Source: Mediterraneibacter hominis
Lineage (GTDB): Bacteria > Bacillota > Clostridia > Lachnospirales > Lachnospiraceae
DNA: 64,000 bases
Direction of reading: 5' to 3'
Assembly (NCBI RefSeq): GCF_014287475.1
Contig: NZ_JACOPF010000005.1
Span: 1-64,000, forward strand
A model generated the notes under the pieces. It worked only from the letters and a program-made list of their open reading frames with translations. It was not told the origin of the DNA and ran no database searches. A program made the translations under genes and the position numbers. How positions within the stretch are numbered: position 1 is the stretch's first letter; each line of letters begins with the position of its first letter. Of this stretch, positions 1-8,516 are shown in pieces.

Positions 1-1
1 C

Positions 2-388
2 GAGGCGCTGGCATTTGCAAGGGAAAGGTACAGCTTTGAGGACGGAGATTACCAGAGGGCAAAAAATCAAATGGAGGTCATACGTGCAGTGATACAGAAA
101 TGTGCGTCCTCGTCTTTGCCTGCAAACTACAGCTCTGTCATGGATGCAGTGGCAGGAAGTTTTGAGACAAATATGCCGCAGGATCAGATTGCCGCGCTTG
201 TAAGGATGCAACTTTCCGATATGGCGCAGTGGAATATTACCTCTTATACAGTGAGCGGGAAAAGTATGTATGCGCAGACCTATTCTATGCCGGGACAAGA
301 CCTGTATGTAATTGAGCCAGATCAGGCGACAATAGAAGAAGCGAAACGGCTGGTAAGTGAGACGATGGGAAGCAAAGCGCAGGAATAG
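2..388 (+). CDS. LytR-CpsA-Psr (LCP) family protein, C-terminal part
   Basis: The 5' end lies outside the window; the frame is open from base 2 and ends with TAG at 386-388. The first visible residues, EALAFARERYSFEDGDYQRA, match the conserved LCP segment (ALAYARER..F.dGD..R..nQ) that carries arginines contacting the polyprenyl-pyrophosphate ligand. LCP proteins transfer wall teichoic acid or other glycopolymers onto peptidoglycan from the outer face of the membrane; the membrane anchor and most of the catalytic domain are missing here. The ATG at base 71 is internal to the conserved motif and is not the true start. The family assignment is firm, but the polymer transferred cannot be told from this fragment. 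Confidence 0.85.
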   Translation, partial: EALAFARERYSFEDGDYQRAKNQMEVIRAVIQKCASSSLPANYSSVMDAVAGSFETNMPQDQIAALVRMQLSDMAQWNITSYTVSGKSMYAQTYSMPGQDLYVIEPDQATIEEAKRLVSETMGSKAQE

Positions 389-403
389 AGAGGAGAAACA
401 CAG

Positions 404-637
404 ATGATAAATCCGGTGACGGTGATGAAAGTATTAAGTGAGAGAAAGGTGTTTTTGGAAAATCATCCGGATCTATATCCATTTATAAAAAAGTGGTTTG
501 GAAATGACCTCCAGAAGGGAACGGTACTGGAAATAGCGGTCAAAGAACCAGGAGAAGAAAGCGGAGAAAAAATAAAAATAGAAATAAAAGAATCGGAACA
601 AGTTTTTTTTCATGCGGTAAAAGATATGCTGAAATAG
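404..637 (+). CDS. small charged protein of unknown function
   Basis: This 77-residue protein starts 15 bases after the LCP stop, behind a GAGGAGA ribosome site, so it is probably co-transcribed. It is soluble and rich in Glu and Lys (EPGEESGEKIKIEIKESE), with no signal peptide, membrane segment or cysteine. The N-terminal half (residues 1-30) looks helical and the second half alternates like beta strands. I do not recognise the family. The ribosome site and the tight spacing to both neighbours support a real gene. Confidence 0.6.
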   Translation: MINPVTVMKVLSERKVFLENHPDLYPFIKKWFGNDLQKGTVLEIAVKEPGEESGEKIKIEIKESEQVFFHAVKDMLK

Positions 638-660
638 GATAAAAGAGAGGCGGTGATGTT

Positions 661-984
661 TTGTACGAGGAAGACTTTTGTTCCAGACTTTTGGCCCTGC
701 GTACTGAAAAAGGTGTTTCTGCCCGGGATATGAGCCTTTCGCTCGGACAAAATGCAGGATACATAAATCATATAGAAAGAAGGCAGGCGCTTCCGTCATT
801 GAATGTATTTTTTAATATATGCGAGTATTTAGATATTACTCCTGAGCAGTTCTTTGATACAGGGCAGAATTCTACGGCGTTAATAAAGAAAATCGTGGAA
901 AATCTAAACTGCCTAAGCCAGAATCAAATAGAATGTCTTTCTAGTATTATCAGTGATTTGGCGGCGAATAAAGGAAGCGGATAA
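661..984 (+). CDS. XRE-type helix-turn-helix regulator
   Basis: This 107-residue protein has an HTH_3/XRE domain at residues 5-65: an N-terminal LLALRTEKGVSARDMSLSLG stretch, a recognition region around GYINHIERRQALPS, and the typical end ICEYLDITPEQFFD. The C-terminal 40 residues form another helical segment, perhaps for dimerisation. The start is taken as TTG at 661, with GAGAGG ending 10 bases upstream; no in-frame ATG fits. It follows the preceding small gene by 23 bases and is closed by the terminator at 1012-1056. Such proteins are usually transcriptional repressors, but its targets cannot be inferred here. Confidence 0.8.
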   Translation: MYEEDFCSRLLALRTEKGVSARDMSLSLGQNAGYINHIERRQALPSLNVFFNICEYLDITPEQFFDTGQNSTALIKKIVENLNCLSQNQIECLSSIISDLAANKGSG

Positions 985-1011
985 GGAAACTTAAATGAAT
1001 GACAGATGGTC

Positions 1012-1056
1012 TTGGGGCGCCCTCCGTAAGGAAGGCGCCCCAAAGCCTTTTTCTTT
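1012..1056 (+). terminator. Rho-independent terminator
   Basis: A strong GC-rich stem (TTGGGGCGCC...TCC, loop GTAA, GGA..GGCGCCCCAA) is followed by a T-rich tract. It sits 28 bases after the stop of the XRE gene and closes the LCP/XRE transcription unit. Confidence 0.85.
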
Positions 1057-1084
1057 AGCTTTTTACTGTCTGACATGATATACT

Positions 1085-1150
1085 AAGGTATACCCTAAAG
1101 GGCATCCCGTAATACATCCCCTTCGGGAAGGCGGGCTTCGCCTGACAAGA
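1085..1150. repeat. interspersed ~62-bp hairpin repeat, copy A
   Basis: This is a diverged copy of the unit found twice in tandem at 22334-22457. Shared blocks in order are GGTATACCCT-AAGGGCAT, CCGTAAT, CCCTTCGGGA, GGCGGGCTTCGCC and GA-AAG. Each unit contains short self-complementary segments (CCCTTCGGG; GGCGGGCTTCGCC), so it would fold as two mini-hairpins. It lies between a terminator and the response regulator gene. I see no protein explanation for it. Confidence 0.8.
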
Positions 1151-1183
1151 TTATTGGAAATGCAGTAAAAAGAGGAAGGAAAA

Positions 1184-1876
1184 ATGGCAGAAATATTAAT
1201 AATAGAGGATGACAAAGGATTGAATGAGGGAATTGCCATCGGGCTTGGCGGAGAGGACTATCATTTTACAGGGTGCAGTACCCTTGCCGAAGCCAGGAGA
1301 AGCATCTATGAAGAGAAAAAGAGGTTCGACCTTGTGATACTGGACTTAAACCTTCCAGACGGCAGCGGGTATGAATTTCTAAAAGAATACAGAAGTATAA
1401 CAGATCACCCGGTGTTGGTTTTGACAGCAAACGATCTGGAAATGAATGAAGTAATGGGGTTCGAGCTGGGGGCCAATGACTACGTGACAAAACCTTTTAG
1501 CCTTGCTGTTTTAAGAGCGAGGATTTCGAATCTGATAAAGCTTGGCAGAGAAAGAGAAAATGCGGAGTACGCAAGAGGAAGATACAAAGATGAGAAATTA
1601 TATCTGGATACAAATGAAATGAAGTTCATAAAAGAGGGACAAGAAGTGCTTCTAAGCCGGACAGAACAAAAGCTTTTAAAAATCTTGCTTGAAAACAGGG
1701 GAAATACAATTCCAAAAGAACGGATGCTGGAAAAAATCTGGCCGGACGGAACGGAATTTGTGGAAGAAAACGCACTCTCTGTAGCAGTCAGCAGACTGCG
1801 GGGAAAGATAGAGGATAATCCCTCTAAGCCGCAGCACATACTGAATGTCTATGGGATTGGATATGTATGGAGATAG
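1184..1876 (+). CDS. OmpR/PhoB-family response regulator
   Basis: This 230-residue protein has a receiver domain at residues 2-115 and an OmpR-type winged helix at about 130-230. The acidic pocket is E8-D9-D10, the phosphoacceptor is D54 (VILDLNLPDG), the switch Thr lies in VLTAND and the conserved Lys in YVTKPF. The C-terminal domain ends with the typical R-hairpin GIGYVWR. Phosphorylated by the sensor kinase 21 bases downstream, it probably activates the ABC exporter that follows (2919-6141), the arrangement seen for BceRS/VraRS-like peptide-antibiotic sensing modules. A strong AGAGGAAGGA ribosome site precedes the ATG at 1184. Confidence 0.93.
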   Translation: MAEILIIEDDKGLNEGIAIGLGGEDYHFTGCSTLAEARRSIYEEKKRFDLVILDLNLPDGSGYEFLKEYRSITDHPVLVLTANDLEMNEVMGFELGANDYVTKPFSLAVLRARISNLIKLGRERENAEYARGRYKDEKLYLDTNEMKFIKEGQEVLLSRTEQKLLKILLENRGNTIPKERMLEKIWPDGTEFVEENALSVAVSRLRGKIEDNPSKPQHILNVYGIGYVWR

Positions 1877-1897
1877 AAAGGGAATAAGAAAGAAGCT

Positions 1898-2746
1898 ATG
1901 GACGGGTTCGTTAGGAGAAAGACATTTGAGATCCTGAATAAAATGGTGGATGAAGCGCTGGCAGGGACATTTACGGAATCGGATTATGATGAGAGTGAAT
2001 TGTCAAAATTAGAATCAAAGTGGATGCGGTTTTTGAGTACCTCTGTGCTTAACAGAGAGGCGATCGAAAAGGAACGGCAGTCCATACAGGAGCTTGTCTC
2101 AGACATTTCGCATCAAGTGAAAACACCGATAGCAAATATTCTTTTGTATGGAGAGATTTTAGAGGAAAGGCTTGAGGGCAGCAAGGAGAAAGAACTGGCG
2201 GAACACCTTTTAAAAGAGACAGAACGGTTAGAGTTTCTGATACAGTCTCTAATAAAAATGTCCCGGCTTGAAACTAATACTATTCAGGTGCTGCCGGAGG
2301 TACAGTCTCTTATTCCACTTCTCGAGGAGGTAGTGGAGCGAGGGGAGAAGAAACAAAAATTAAAAGGAATTCAGATAGAAAAGACAGGGTGGTCGGATAC
2401 GCTTTTGGCGTGTTTTGATAAGAAATGGACTGAAGAGGCGATCTATAATATTTTGGATAATGCCTTGAAATATACAGAAGAAAACAGTAAGATAGTCATT
2501 CGGATCGTACCATATGAATTTTTTGTGCGGATTTGTATAAAAGATGAAGGGCCTGGAGTGACAGAGGAGGAAGCCCCTCTGTTGTTTAAACGGTTTTACA
2601 GAAGTCCCAGATTCAGCGAAAAGGAGGGTGTGGGACTGGGGTTATATTTATCGAGAGAGATTTTAAGAAAAGAAGGGGGCTACATCAAAGTAACTTCTCC
2701 AAAAGAAGGCGGAACGGAATTTTCTGTATTTTTGAAATGTTATTGA
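1898..2746 (+). CDS. Sensor histidine kinase without a membrane domain
   Basis: This 282-residue kinase has its H-box at residues 68-80 (SDISHQVKTP, phospho-His H72), an N-box DNALKYT, a G1 box DEGPG and a G2 box GVGLGLYLS: a complete HisKA plus HATPase_c core. The N-terminal 60 residues are soluble and helical, with no transmembrane segment. The input therefore probably comes from a partner protein, as in BceS-type kinases that are activated by their transporter, although those normally keep two membrane helices. The gene follows the response regulator directly and precedes the ABC exporter. Its activating signal is unknown. Confidence 0.9.
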   Translation: MDGFVRRKTFEILNKMVDEALAGTFTESDYDESELSKLESKWMRFLSTSVLNREAIEKERQSIQELVSDISHQVKTPIANILLYGEILEERLEGSKEKELAEHLLKETERLEFLIQSLIKMSRLETNTIQVLPEVQSLIPLLEEVVERGEKKQKLKGIQIEKTGWSDTLLACFDKKWTEEAIYNILDNALKYTEENSKIVIRIVPYEFFVRICIKDEGPGVTEEEAPLLFKRFYRSPRFSEKEGVGLGLYLSREILRKEGGYIKVTSPKEGGTEFSVFLKCY

Positions 2747-2833
2747 ATGTAGAAGAGTCTGTCTGGGAAATCTTTCGAAAATGACAGATTTGAGAAAGTA
2801 CACAGAAAGATTGCTGTGATAAAGTCAGATAAT

Positions 2834-2897
2834 AGAAGACGGCGTCGGCGTACACTGCATGGGAGCTGCCTGCGTGTTCGCCGGCGTCTGGCTTTTT
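2834..2897 (+). promoter_or_regulatory. possible attenuator hairpin in the ABC exporter leader
   Basis: Between the kinase and the ABC ATPase, an imperfect inverted repeat (AGACGGCGTCGGCG ... TCGCCGGCGTCT) is followed at once by GGCTTTTTT and then by the ATPase ribosome site. This is terminator architecture placed upstream of a gene, so it could uncouple exporter expression from that of the two-component system. The stem is imperfect, so the call is tentative. Confidence 0.45.
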
Positions 2898-2918
2898 TAC
2901 ATCAAGGAGGCGAAAAGA

Positions 2919-3599
2919 ATGGAGACAATTTTACAGGCAAGAGACTTGAAAAAATACTATGGAAGTGGGGAAAACCAGGTTCGTGCATTGGATGGGGTAT
3001 CTTTATCCATCCGTCGGGGAGAGTTTGTAGCGGTGGTAGGAACTTCCGGTTCCGGTAAGTCAACACTTCTGCATATGCTGGGAGGACTGGACAGACCAAC
3101 CTCCGGAAAGGTGCTGGTGGATGGAAAGGATATTTTTCGATTGAAGGATGATGCTCTCTGCATTTTCAGAAGAAGAAAGATTGGTTTTGTTTTTCAAAGC
3201 TACAATCTTGTTCCGGTGTTGAATGTAGAGGAAAATATTACACTGCCGGTTGAATTGGACGGAAACCATATAGATACCATGTTTGTCCAGGAGATTGTCC
3301 AGGTATTAGGATTGGCAAATAAACTGGGAAGCCTGCCAAGTGAGTTGTCCGGCGGGCAGCAGCAAAGAGTTGCAATCGCCAGAGCGCTTGCCGCAAAACC
3401 GGCGATTTTGCTTGCCGATGAACCGACCGGCAATTTGGACTCGGTTACCAGCCAGGACGTCTTAAGTCTCTTGAAAGTGACAAGTGAGCAGTTTGGACAG
3501 ACAATTGTTATGATTACACATAATGAAGAGATTGCACAGATGGCAGATCGGATTATTCGAATTGAAGACGGCAGAATAAGAGGTGAATCCTATGAGTAG
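2919..3599 (+). CDS. ABC transporter ATP-binding protein (MacB/BceA type)
   Basis: This 226-residue ATPase has Walker A GTSGSGKST (about residues 40-48), Q-loop FQSYNLVP, ABC signature LSGGQQQR, Walker B ILLADEPTGNLDS and H-loop THN. The sequence features are those of the MacB/LolD/BceA subfamily, which powers FtsX-type permeases that do not move substrate through a classical pore. The start is placed at the ATG at 2919 behind AAGGAGG, because the longer frame beginning at 2859 runs through the leader hairpin. Its end overlaps the permease start by 8 bases, indicating translational coupling. Confidence 0.93.
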   Translation: METILQARDLKKYYGSGENQVRALDGVSLSIRRGEFVAVVGTSGSGKSTLLHMLGGLDRPTSGKVLVDGKDIFRLKDDALCIFRRRKIGFVFQSYNLVPVLNVEENITLPVELDGNHIDTMFVQEIVQVLGLANKLGSLPSELSGGQQQRVAIARALAAKPAILLADEPTGNLDSVTSQDVLSLLKVTSEQFGQTIVMITHNEEIAQMADRIIRIEDGRIRGESYE

Positions 3600-6141
3600 A
3601 GTGAGAAATCAGAAAGTCTTAAAAAAACTCTCACAGAGGATTCTAAAGTCCAGGAAAAAGAAAAACATGATCAGCCTTGCGGCGATTCTTTTGACGACGG
3701 TTCTGTTTACAACGGTATTCTCTGTAGGAGGCAGCCTGATAAAAAGCAATACCGAGTCTACTATGCGTCAGGTTGGCGGAAGTACCCATGCGGGATATAA
3801 AAACATGACACAGGAGGAATATGAGATTGTAAAGCAGGATAAGAAAATACAGGATGTATCCTACAATATTATGGTAGGCTTTACAACGAACCCGCAGCTG
3901 AACAAAATCCAAGGTGAGGTACGTTACTTTGAGCCTCTGGATGCAAAGCACAGCTTTTCCTATCCTACAGTCGGAAATATGCCGGAAAAGGAAGATGAGG
4001 CGGCGATGAGTACGATTGTACTGGACGCGCTGGGAATAAAGCATAAACTGGGGGAGAAAGTGACTCTGGACATACAGATACATGGCGCCGTACAGACGAA
4101 AACATTTGTGCTGTGCGGTTACTGGGAGGGGGATTCGGTTTCCCATGCACAGGAGATATTAGTGTCGAGAAAATGGGCAGACAAGGTGGCGCCTGTAGAG
4201 ACAACTCCCTTCTATGAGACAGACCAGACGGATTACAGCGGCTATATGAATGTAAACTTTAATTTTTCTAATTCTTTTGACATTGAAAAGAAGACAGAGG
4301 AATTGACGCAGCGCTGTGGCTTTGACGCGGATAAGACAAAGGCAGGGATTAACTGGGCATATGGGTTCTCTTCTGTAGATGCAGGTTCCATTCTGCTTAT
4401 CGTTGTTCTGCTTGGAGTAATTATGCTCTCCGGATATTTGATTATCTATAATATTTTCTACTTGAGTATTTTTGGTGACATTCGTTTTTATGGGCTGCTT
4501 AAAACGATAGGGACAACGGGAAGACAGTTGAAGAAAATCGTGAGAAAGCAGGCGTGGCAGCTTTGCCTTCTGGGGATTCCGGCAGGGCTTCTTATCGGAT
4601 GGCTGACGGGGAGATTTTTTACTCCCTTTGTCGTCAATATGCTGGACGGAATAACGATGTATTATTCCGCTAATCCATTGATCTTTTTGGGCTCTGCGGC
4701 ATTTACGATTCTGACAGTCTATATAAGCTGTATCAAGCCATGCAGAATGGCCGCGAAAGTGTCTCCGATTGAAGCAGTTCGCTTTACAGAGAAAAGAAAA
4801 AGGAAGAAAACGAAAAAAACAAAGAAAGCAACCGCGTTTCATATGGCGATTTCAAACCTGAAACGAAATACAAAAAAATTGGTATTGGTTGTATTTTCGT
4901 TGTCATTGAGTTTGATTCTTCTAAACAGCGCATATACAATTGTGACTGGATTTGACATGGATAAGTTTCTTTCCTCGTATATGGTCTCTGATTACATGGT
5001 AACAGATTCCAGTATGGTGAATCTGAGCGCTTCCTATGTGGAGTATGAGGGAGTGACGGAAGAATTTCTTACAGAGCTAAAAGAACAGGACGGAGTAAAA
5101 AATATCGGCAATATTTATGTCTGCGGCAATTACCATTATTACTCCGATACAGAATGGGAAAGATTGGAAGAAATCATGGCGGATCCGGCTTATGCGGACT
5201 GGTTTGGAGACAGCATGCTCAAAGAATCCTTCGATTATGTCAGAGAAGAAAAAGCAACAGATATAGACATTTATGGGGTAAATAAAGAAGCTGCAGAGAA
5301 AATACAGCTTTCCGGAGGAGAAGAGATAGACTGGGAAAAATTTTGTACCGGAGATTATGTCATTGTCAACGCAATGGACAGTACAGAGACAGAGGTATCC
5401 TTCAACAGTCCGTTTCTAAAGGCGGGAGATAAGGTGACGCTGGAATTTGAGGAAGGAAAGTCTAAGGAATATGAGGTGCTCTATGTAGGGCAGATGCCAA
5501 TGGCGCTTGGAACGCAGCATTTTCCATTGATACCGGAAAGCTTTATACTGCCGGACACAGAGTTGAAAAAGCAGTCTGGAATAAAACAACCCATGCGGAC
5601 AGTTTTTGACGCGGAGGACGGGCAAAAAGAAGAGATCGCAAAGTGGCTGGCAGACTACTGTGAAAAAGTCAATCCAGATTTGGCACAGAGAACAAAAGCG
5701 GATTATCAGAAAGAATTTGAAGGCGTGAAGCAGGTATTTGTCATTGCCGGAGGAATTTTAAGCGCGGTGCTTGCATTGATAGGAATCTTGAATTTCGTGA
5801 ATGTGACAGTGACCTCGATTCTTTCGCGCAGACAGGAACTTGCTATGCTTGCGGCAATCGGGATGACAGGAAAACAATTACGGAGAATGTTAAGAGACGA
5901 AGGGATTGTCTATGGAGTCTTAACCATATTAGTAAGCGCCAGCGCGGGAACCGCAATCGGGTATTTTCTCGTTGAGGCAGTGGCAGGACAAATGTGGATG
6001 TTTAGCTGGCATTTCACACTTCTGCCGATTGTGATATGTATTCCGTTCCTTCTCTTGATTTCTGTCATTGTTCCGGAAATGTGCTATTGGAATATGTGTA
6101 GAAATACAGTTGTGGAACGACTTCGGGCAGCAGAGGATTGA
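3592..6141 (+). CDS. FtsX-family ABC transporter permease
   Basis: This 849-residue membrane protein is built of two FtsX repeats. Each repeat has one N-terminal helix (about residues 24-44 and 425-445), a large extracytoplasmic region of about 200-260 residues, and then three helices (about 260-390 and 715-840). The second repeat ends with the typical LSRRQELAMLAAIGMTGKQLRRML coupling segment. It partners the ATPase that overlaps it by 8 bases. With the upstream two-component system this looks like a self-contained envelope-stress or peptide detoxification module. Start chosen at the ATG at 3592 (AGAGG 8 bases upstream) rather than the GTG at 3583. Confidence 0.9.
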   Translation: MSRVRNQKVLKKLSQRILKSRKKKNMISLAAILLTTVLFTTVFSVGGSLIKSNTESTMRQVGGSTHAGYKNMTQEEYEIVKQDKKIQDVSYNIMVGFTTNPQLNKIQGEVRYFEPLDAKHSFSYPTVGNMPEKEDEAAMSTIVLDALGIKHKLGEKVTLDIQIHGAVQTKTFVLCGYWEGDSVSHAQEILVSRKWADKVAPVETTPFYETDQTDYSGYMNVNFNFSNSFDIEKKTEELTQRCGFDADKTKAGINWAYGFSSVDAGSILLIVVLLGVIMLSGYLIIYNIFYLSIFGDIRFYGLLKTIGTTGRQLKKIVRKQAWQLCLLGIPAGLLIGWLTGRFFTPFVVNMLDGITMYYSANPLIFLGSAAFTILTVYISCIKPCRMAAKVSPIEAVRFTEKRKRKKTKKTKKATAFHMAISNLKRNTKKLVLVVFSLSLSLILLNSAYTIVTGFDMDKFLSSYMVSDYMVTDSSMVNLSASYVEYEGVTEEFLTELKEQDGVKNIGNIYVCGNYHYYSDTEWERLEEIMADPAYADWFGDSMLKESFDYVREEKATDIDIYGVNKEAAEKIQLSGGEEIDWEKFCTGDYVIVNAMDSTETEVSFNSPFLKAGDKVTLEFEEGKSKEYEVLYVGQMPMALGTQHFPLIPESFILPDTELKKQSGIKQPMRTVFDAEDGQKEEIAKWLADYCEKVNPDLAQRTKADYQKEFEGVKQVFVIAGGILSAVLALIGILNFVNVTVTSILSRRQELAMLAAIGMTGKQLRRMLRDEGIVYGVLTILVSASAGTAIGYFLVEAVAGQMWMFSWHFTLLPIVICIPFLLLISVIVPEMCYWNMCRNTVVERLRAAED

Positions 6142-6156
6142 GCCGTCTGTCAAGAG

Positions 6157-6193
6157 ACAGCCGATGTATGAAATGTAGTACATCGGCTGTTTT
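6157..6193 (+). terminator. Rho-independent terminator
   Basis: A perfect 12-bp stem, ACAGCCGATGTA / TACATCGGCTGT, with a 10-base loop runs into TTTT, 15 bases after the permease stop. Confidence 0.88.
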
Positions 6194-6252
6194 GCTGTAA
6201 CCGCTCGGTCGTAGGATTCTGATGGACAGTGATATACTTTTCTGTTTATTTA

Positions 6253-6261
6253 TGCTAAAAT
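6253..6261 (+). promoter_or_regulatory. extended -10 promoter element
   Basis: TG-C-TAAAAT lies 79 bases before the start of the PTS-IIC-like gene and just after the preceding terminator. No convincing -35 hexamer is visible, which is consistent with an extended -10 promoter. Confidence 0.45.
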
Positions 6262-6340
6262 AGACAAGAATGTGTGCCTTTGCAGAGCGAAGCGCACAGA
6301 GTTTACAGAGGGAAACATAGTATACAGGGAGTGCATGGAG

Positions 6341-7396
6341 ATGAAAAAGCTGTTAGACAGAATTTTTATTGATGGATTGGGTGGAATGGCACATGGTTTG
6401 TTCGCTACTTTAATTATCGGAACGATCATTCAGCAGGCCGGTACATTTATGGGCGGAGAAACAGGAAACCTCATCTTTCTTATTGGTAAAGTAGCCGCAG
6501 CGCTGACTGGGGCGGGAATCGGAATCGGTGTGGCAAGAAAATTAGAAGCGCCGCAGTTGGTAATTATATCGGCGGCTGTAGTAGGTATGGCAGGCGCCTT
6601 TGCAGACAAGCTGCTTGCCGGAAGTGTGCTGAAAGACGGTGGTATTGTCCTTACAGGCCCCGGAGAACCACTTGGAGCTTTTATTGCGGCATATATTGCG
6701 ATTGAGATCGGGATCTTGATTTCGGGAAAAACAAAACTGGATATTCTTTTGACTCCTCTGGTATGTATCGGAGCAGGGACGGCTGTGGGCCTGTTTTTAG
6801 GGCCGCCTATATCCAAATTTATGATGTGGCTTGGTTCTTTGATTAACTGGGGGACACAGCAGCAGCCTTTTTTGATGGGAGTTGTCGTGTCTGTGCTTAT
6901 GGGGATGATATTAACCCTGCCCATCAGTTCTGCGGCGCTGGGAGTCATTTTAAATTTGTCCGGTCTTGCTGCAGGGGCAGCAACGGTTGGCTGCTGTTGT
7001 AATATGATTGGCTTCGCTGTGGCGAGTTTCAGGGAAAATAAGGTGGGAGGTTTGCTGGCACAGGGACTTGGAACCTCTATGCTACAGGTTCCCAATATTG
7101 TAAAGCGGCCTGTTATCTGGCTGCCTGTGATTTTATCCAGTGCGATATTGGGTCCGGTAGGGACTATGCTTCTGCATATGACGAATAATGCGACAGGTTC
7201 CGGAATGGGGACTGCCGGCCTGGTAGGGCCGATCATGACATGGCAGGTTATGACTGCCAGTGAGCCTGCGATGGTTGTATTTGTAAAAATTCTTCTCATT
7301 CAGTTTATTCTTCCGGCAGTTTTGACGCTGCTTATCTCAGAGTTTATGCGTAAGAAAAAATGGATCCGGTATGGAGATATGAGACTTACAGACTGA
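6341..7396 (+). CDS. PTS_EIIC_2-family membrane protein (stand-alone IIC)
   Basis: This protein of about 351 residues has roughly nine to ten hydrophobic helices, many Gly/Ala-rich (GIGIGVARKLEAPQ, GPGEPLGAFIAAYIAIEIG, LPISSAALGVILNLSG). It resembles the PTS_EIIC_2 family of sugar-transporter IIC domains. No EIIA or EIIB gene lies nearby, so phosphotransfer would need components encoded elsewhere, or the protein may have another transport role. The ATG at 6341 was chosen because GGGAG ends 9 bases upstream; frames from 6272 or 6335 are longer but fit the ribosome site less well. The substrate is unknown. Confidence 0.72.
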   Translation: MKKLLDRIFIDGLGGMAHGLFATLIIGTIIQQAGTFMGGETGNLIFLIGKVAAALTGAGIGIGVARKLEAPQLVIISAAVVGMAGAFADKLLAGSVLKDGGIVLTGPGEPLGAFIAAYIAIEIGILISGKTKLDILLTPLVCIGAGTAVGLFLGPPISKFMMWLGSLINWGTQQQPFLMGVVVSVLMGMILTLPISSAALGVILNLSGLAAGAATVGCCCNMIGFAVASFRENKVGGLLAQGLGTSMLQVPNIVKRPVIWLPVILSSAILGPVGTMLLHMTNNATGSGMGTAGLVGPIMTWQVMTASEPAMVVFVKILLIQFILPAVLTLLISEFMRKKKWIRYGDMRLTD

Positions 7397-7407
7397 TATA
7401 GATGTAA

Positions 7408-7564
7408 CAGTTCAGCCCGCGCCATTCGTAAAACCGCACTGCGTGCTTATCGTGGCTGCCGCCACCGTTTTACTCATTGATGGGCGCTTAAGCTCATACA
7501 GATGTACGCTCGCAAAAACACGCAGGCATGTTTTATACTTCCCGCACCCTGTATGGCTGAACTG
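7408..7564. repeat. long imperfect palindromic element with terminal inverted repeats
   Basis: Exact 10-bp ends CAGTTCAGCC / GGCTGAACTG bracket 157 bases between the PTS-like gene and the promoter of the (p)ppGpp synthetase. Inside lies a second imperfect inverted repeat (GCGCCATTCGTAAAAC at 7419-7434, GTTTTACTCATTGATGGGCGC at 7467-7487). It is non-coding and would form a large branched hairpin. It could be a terminator-like element, a MITE remnant or a structured RNA. Confidence 0.6.
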
Positions 7565-7588
7565 ATTTATAAAAAAAGAGTGAACTCT

Positions 7589-7617
7589 GTGACAGAAAGG
7601 GCAAAATATGGTATACT
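7589..7617 (+). promoter_or_regulatory. promoter of the (p)ppGpp synthetase gene
   Basis: A -35-like GTGACA and a -10 TATACT are separated by 17 bases, 31 bases before the GTG start. Confidence 0.6.
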
Positions 7618-7647
7618 GGACAAAGCAGGAAAGGAGGAAGCCCCAAG

Positions 7648-8397
7648 GTGAGAAGTGAACAGCAGATTCAGGATGCGTTGAGAAATTATGAAGATGTTGA
7701 TAGCTGGAAAACAGTCATTTTCCTGTACAATGCAGCATTAAAGGAAGTCGGAACGAAGCTGGAAATATTAAACGAAGAGTTTCAGCATGTACATAGGTAT
7801 AATCCGATTGAACATATAAAAACCCGAATTAAGACTCCGGAAAGTATCGTAAAGAAGTTAAAAAGAAATGGCTATGAGACTTCTATAGAAAATATGGTAA
7901 AATATATCAATGATATTGCAGGGGTCCGTCTGATTTGTTCTTTTACCTCGGATATTTATCGTCTGGCTGAAATGATAGGGAACCAGAGTGACTTAAAGGT
8001 TCTTTCTATTAAGGATTATATTAAGAATCCGAAGGAGAGTGGTTATAAAAGCTACCATATGCTCGTGTCTGTACCGATTTTTCTTTCGGACAGTGTGGTG
8101 GATACGAAAGTAGAAATACAGATTCGGACTATAGCGATGGATTTCTGGGCGAGTCTGGAGCATAAGATTTATTATAAGTTTGAAGGAAATGCTCCGGAAT
8201 ATATAAGCCGGGAGTTAAAAGAGTGCGCACAGATGGTTTCCGAGCTGGATGATAAAATGTTATCTCTAAATGACGCAATTCTGGAGTGCGCGATGAATGA
8301 TGTGCAGGAGGAAGAACATGTAGCAGTGGAGGATGTCGCGGAACATGTTCTTGGAAGCAGGGAAAAACAAAAAGCATTACAGTTCGCGCATAAGTAA
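7648..8397 (+). CDS. small alarmone synthetase (RelA/SpoT domain, RelQ type)
   Basis: This 249-residue protein is a stand-alone RelA/SpoT nucleotidyltransferase domain with no HD, TGS or ACT domains, the size of RelQ/YjbM proteins. Recognisable segments are HIKTRIKTPESIVKKLKR, the NDIAGVRLICSF motif with the catalytic Asp/Arg region, KDYIKNPKESGYKSYH and EIQIRTIAMDFWASLEHKIYYK. It transfers pyrophosphate from ATP to GDP/GTP to make (p)ppGpp in the cytoplasm. The start is GTG at 7648 with AAGGAGG 10 bases upstream. It is monocistronic, with its own promoter and a terminator-like hairpin after it. Confidence 0.9.
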   Translation: MRSEQQIQDALRNYEDVDSWKTVIFLYNAALKEVGTKLEILNEEFQHVHRYNPIEHIKTRIKTPESIVKKLKRNGYETSIENMVKYINDIAGVRLICSFTSDIYRLAEMIGNQSDLKVLSIKDYIKNPKESGYKSYHMLVSVPIFLSDSVVDTKVEIQIRTIAMDFWASLEHKIYYKFEGNAPEYISRELKECAQMVSELDDKMLSLNDAILECAMNDVQEEEHVAVEDVAEHVLGSREKQKALQFAHK

Positions 8398-8431
8398 TGG
8401 TTTGAAAAGTTTATAACGAGAAAGTGTAAGC

Positions 8432-8490
8432 ATATGCTCCTCATACGATAGATAATGGAAATAGGAAAGACTATCGTATGAGGAGCATAT
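8432..8490. terminator. 20-bp perfect inverted repeat, probable terminator
   Basis: ATATGCTCCTCATACGATAG at 8432-8451 is exactly complementary to 8471-8490 across a 19-base loop, and is followed by a T-rich stretch. It lies 35 bases after the alarmone synthetase stop and just before the metal-ATPase promoter. Confidence 0.75.
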
Positions 8491-8516
8491 TTATATACAA
8501 CTTTTTACATAACCTC

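Noticed and set aside
6430..7299. 289-codon minus-strand frame antisense to the PTS-IIC-like gene
   Set aside because: Its sequence is low-complexity (Pro/Ile/Thr-rich shadow of a Gly/Ala-rich membrane gene) with no family features and no ribosome site.
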